Shown here: positions 39,586-39,954 of the stretch, one piece after another
Numbering within the stretch: position 1 is the first letter of the stretch
Layout: each line of letters starts with the position of its first letter
Source of the DNA: Rothia halotolerans
GTDB lineage: Bacteria > Actinomycetota > Actinomycetes > Actinomycetales > Micrococcaceae
Length of the DNA: 39,954 bases
Direction: 5' to 3'
Assembly (NCBI RefSeq): GCF_004136635.1
Contig: NZ_NOIU01000006.1
Coordinates: forward strand, 1-39,954
Made by a program: the position numbers and the translations under genes
Notes under the pieces: generated by a model
The model's input: only the letters and a program-made list of their open reading frames with translations
Told to the model about the DNA's origin: nothing
Databases searched by the model: none

Positions 39586-39954
39586 TCAGCGGCCCGCGTA
39601 GGGGTCCTTCACCCCGATGTACTGAACAGTCGTATACTCCGCAAGCCCTTCGGCCCCGCCCTCGCGGCCCAGGCCGGACTGCTTCACCCCGCCAAACGGC
39701 GCCGCAGCATTCGAAATCACCCCGGCATTGAAACCCATCAGGCCGTACTCCAAATGATCCGAAAGCCGGAACAACCGGGAAGGATCCTGCGTGTAAGCAT
39801 AAGAAGCCAAACCGTACTCCGTGGCGTTGGCCAACTCGAAAGCCTCCCCCTCAGTCGAGAACGTCACGATCGGAGCCACCGGACCGAAGATCTCCTCGGT
39901 CACCACCCGCGCATCAGCCGGCACATCAACCAGCACCGTCGGGCGGTAGAAATA
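39586..39954 (-). CDS. gabD: succinate-semialdehyde dehydrogenase, C-terminal 122 residues (truncated by window edge)
   Basis: C-terminal part of an ALDH; its N-terminus lies beyond the right edge. Visible: FYRPTVLVDVP, VVTEEIFGPVAPIVTF, GLASYAYTQDPSRLFRLSDHLEYGLMGFNAG, and the GabD-type ending AAPFGGVKQSGLGREGGAEGLAEYTTVQYIG. It would oxidise succinate semialdehyde to succinate, completing the pathway begun by PatD and GabT. The visible part is 53-57 % GC in two counted 60-bp lines, against about 80 % in a patD line, suggesting a recombinant or recently acquired segment. patD begins 35 nt downstream. Confidence 0.88.
   Translation of the reverse strand, partial: YFYRPTVLVDVPADARVVTEEIFGPVAPIVTFSTEGEAFELANATEYGLASYAYTQDPSRLFRLSDHLEYGLMGFNAGVISNAAAPFGGVKQSGLGREGGAEGLAEYTTVQYIGVKDPYAGR

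Noticed and set aside
1-39954. CRISPR arrays, tRNA and rRNA genes, complete insertion sequences
   Set aside because: I found no regularly spaced repeats, no tRNA T-loop/CCA signatures in a cloverleaf context, no rRNA segments and no intact transposase.

Overview
The window is GC-rich (about 70 % in most genes), with short intergenic gaps, frequent GTG/TTG starts and several 4-nt ATGA/GTGA stop-start overlaps. Together with a fused LysX (MprF plus lysyl-tRNA synthetase), an OpuC-type ABC system, CitMHS and an OhrR-like regulator, this points to an actinobacterium, most likely of the Micrococcales. The genus cannot be fixed from the sequence. No rRNA, tRNA, CRISPR array or intact transposase was seen.

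Layout. 1-4.8 kb: a CitA/CitB-type two-component system (minus strand) diverges from a CitMHS citrate transporter and a UspA protein. A strong 20-position hairpin follows, then homocysteine S-methyltransferase. 6.0-9.5 kb: a thiamine salvage operon on the minus strand, thiM-thiE-thiD with ATGA overlaps and then tenA, led by a TPP riboswitch whose 3' strand doubles as the thiM ribosome-binding site. 9.5-10.2 kb: a gene-free, AT-richer stretch packed with DnaA boxes, four of them perfect. 10.3-14.1 kb: an aldehyde dehydrogenase with Ser in place of the catalytic Cys, a small unknown gene, PhzF, an OhrR-like MarR protein, and a micro-gene behind a 25-bp palindrome. 14.2-17.5 kb: a membrane-anchored HNH nuclease, a GtrA protein, a low-GC island and DoxX.

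17.5-20.9 kb: a four-gene OpuC-type osmoprotectant ABC operon. 21.2-22.2 kb: a ParD-like antitoxin/zeta-toxin pair, apparently leaderless, with a palindromic operator over its -10. 22.2-24.3 kb: a MarR regulator diverging from nhaA. 24.4-29.8 kb: an alpha/beta hydrolase, lysX and a membrane protein, probably one lipid-aminoacylation operon. 29.9-31.4 kb: an AgcS sodium/alanine symporter, followed by tandem hairpins and a 110-bp element with 24-bp inverted ends. 31.9-34.9 kb: an ArsD-like protein with a Cys-rich tail, an M20 amidohydrolase, and two small membrane proteins.

35.0 kb to the end: a putrescine/GABA catabolic cluster on the minus strand (gabD 3' end, patD, gabT, gabP) with strong hairpins between or after several genes. 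Putrescine-derived aminobutyraldehyde would be oxidised to GABA (PatD), transaminated to succinate semialdehyde (GabT) and oxidised to succinate (GabD), with GabP importing GABA.

The most unusual items are the DnaA-box cluster away from any visible dnaA/dnaN, the 110-bp inverted-repeat element, the Cys-to-Ser aldehyde dehydrogenase, the ArsD-like protein with relocated cysteines, and the composition break inside gabD.
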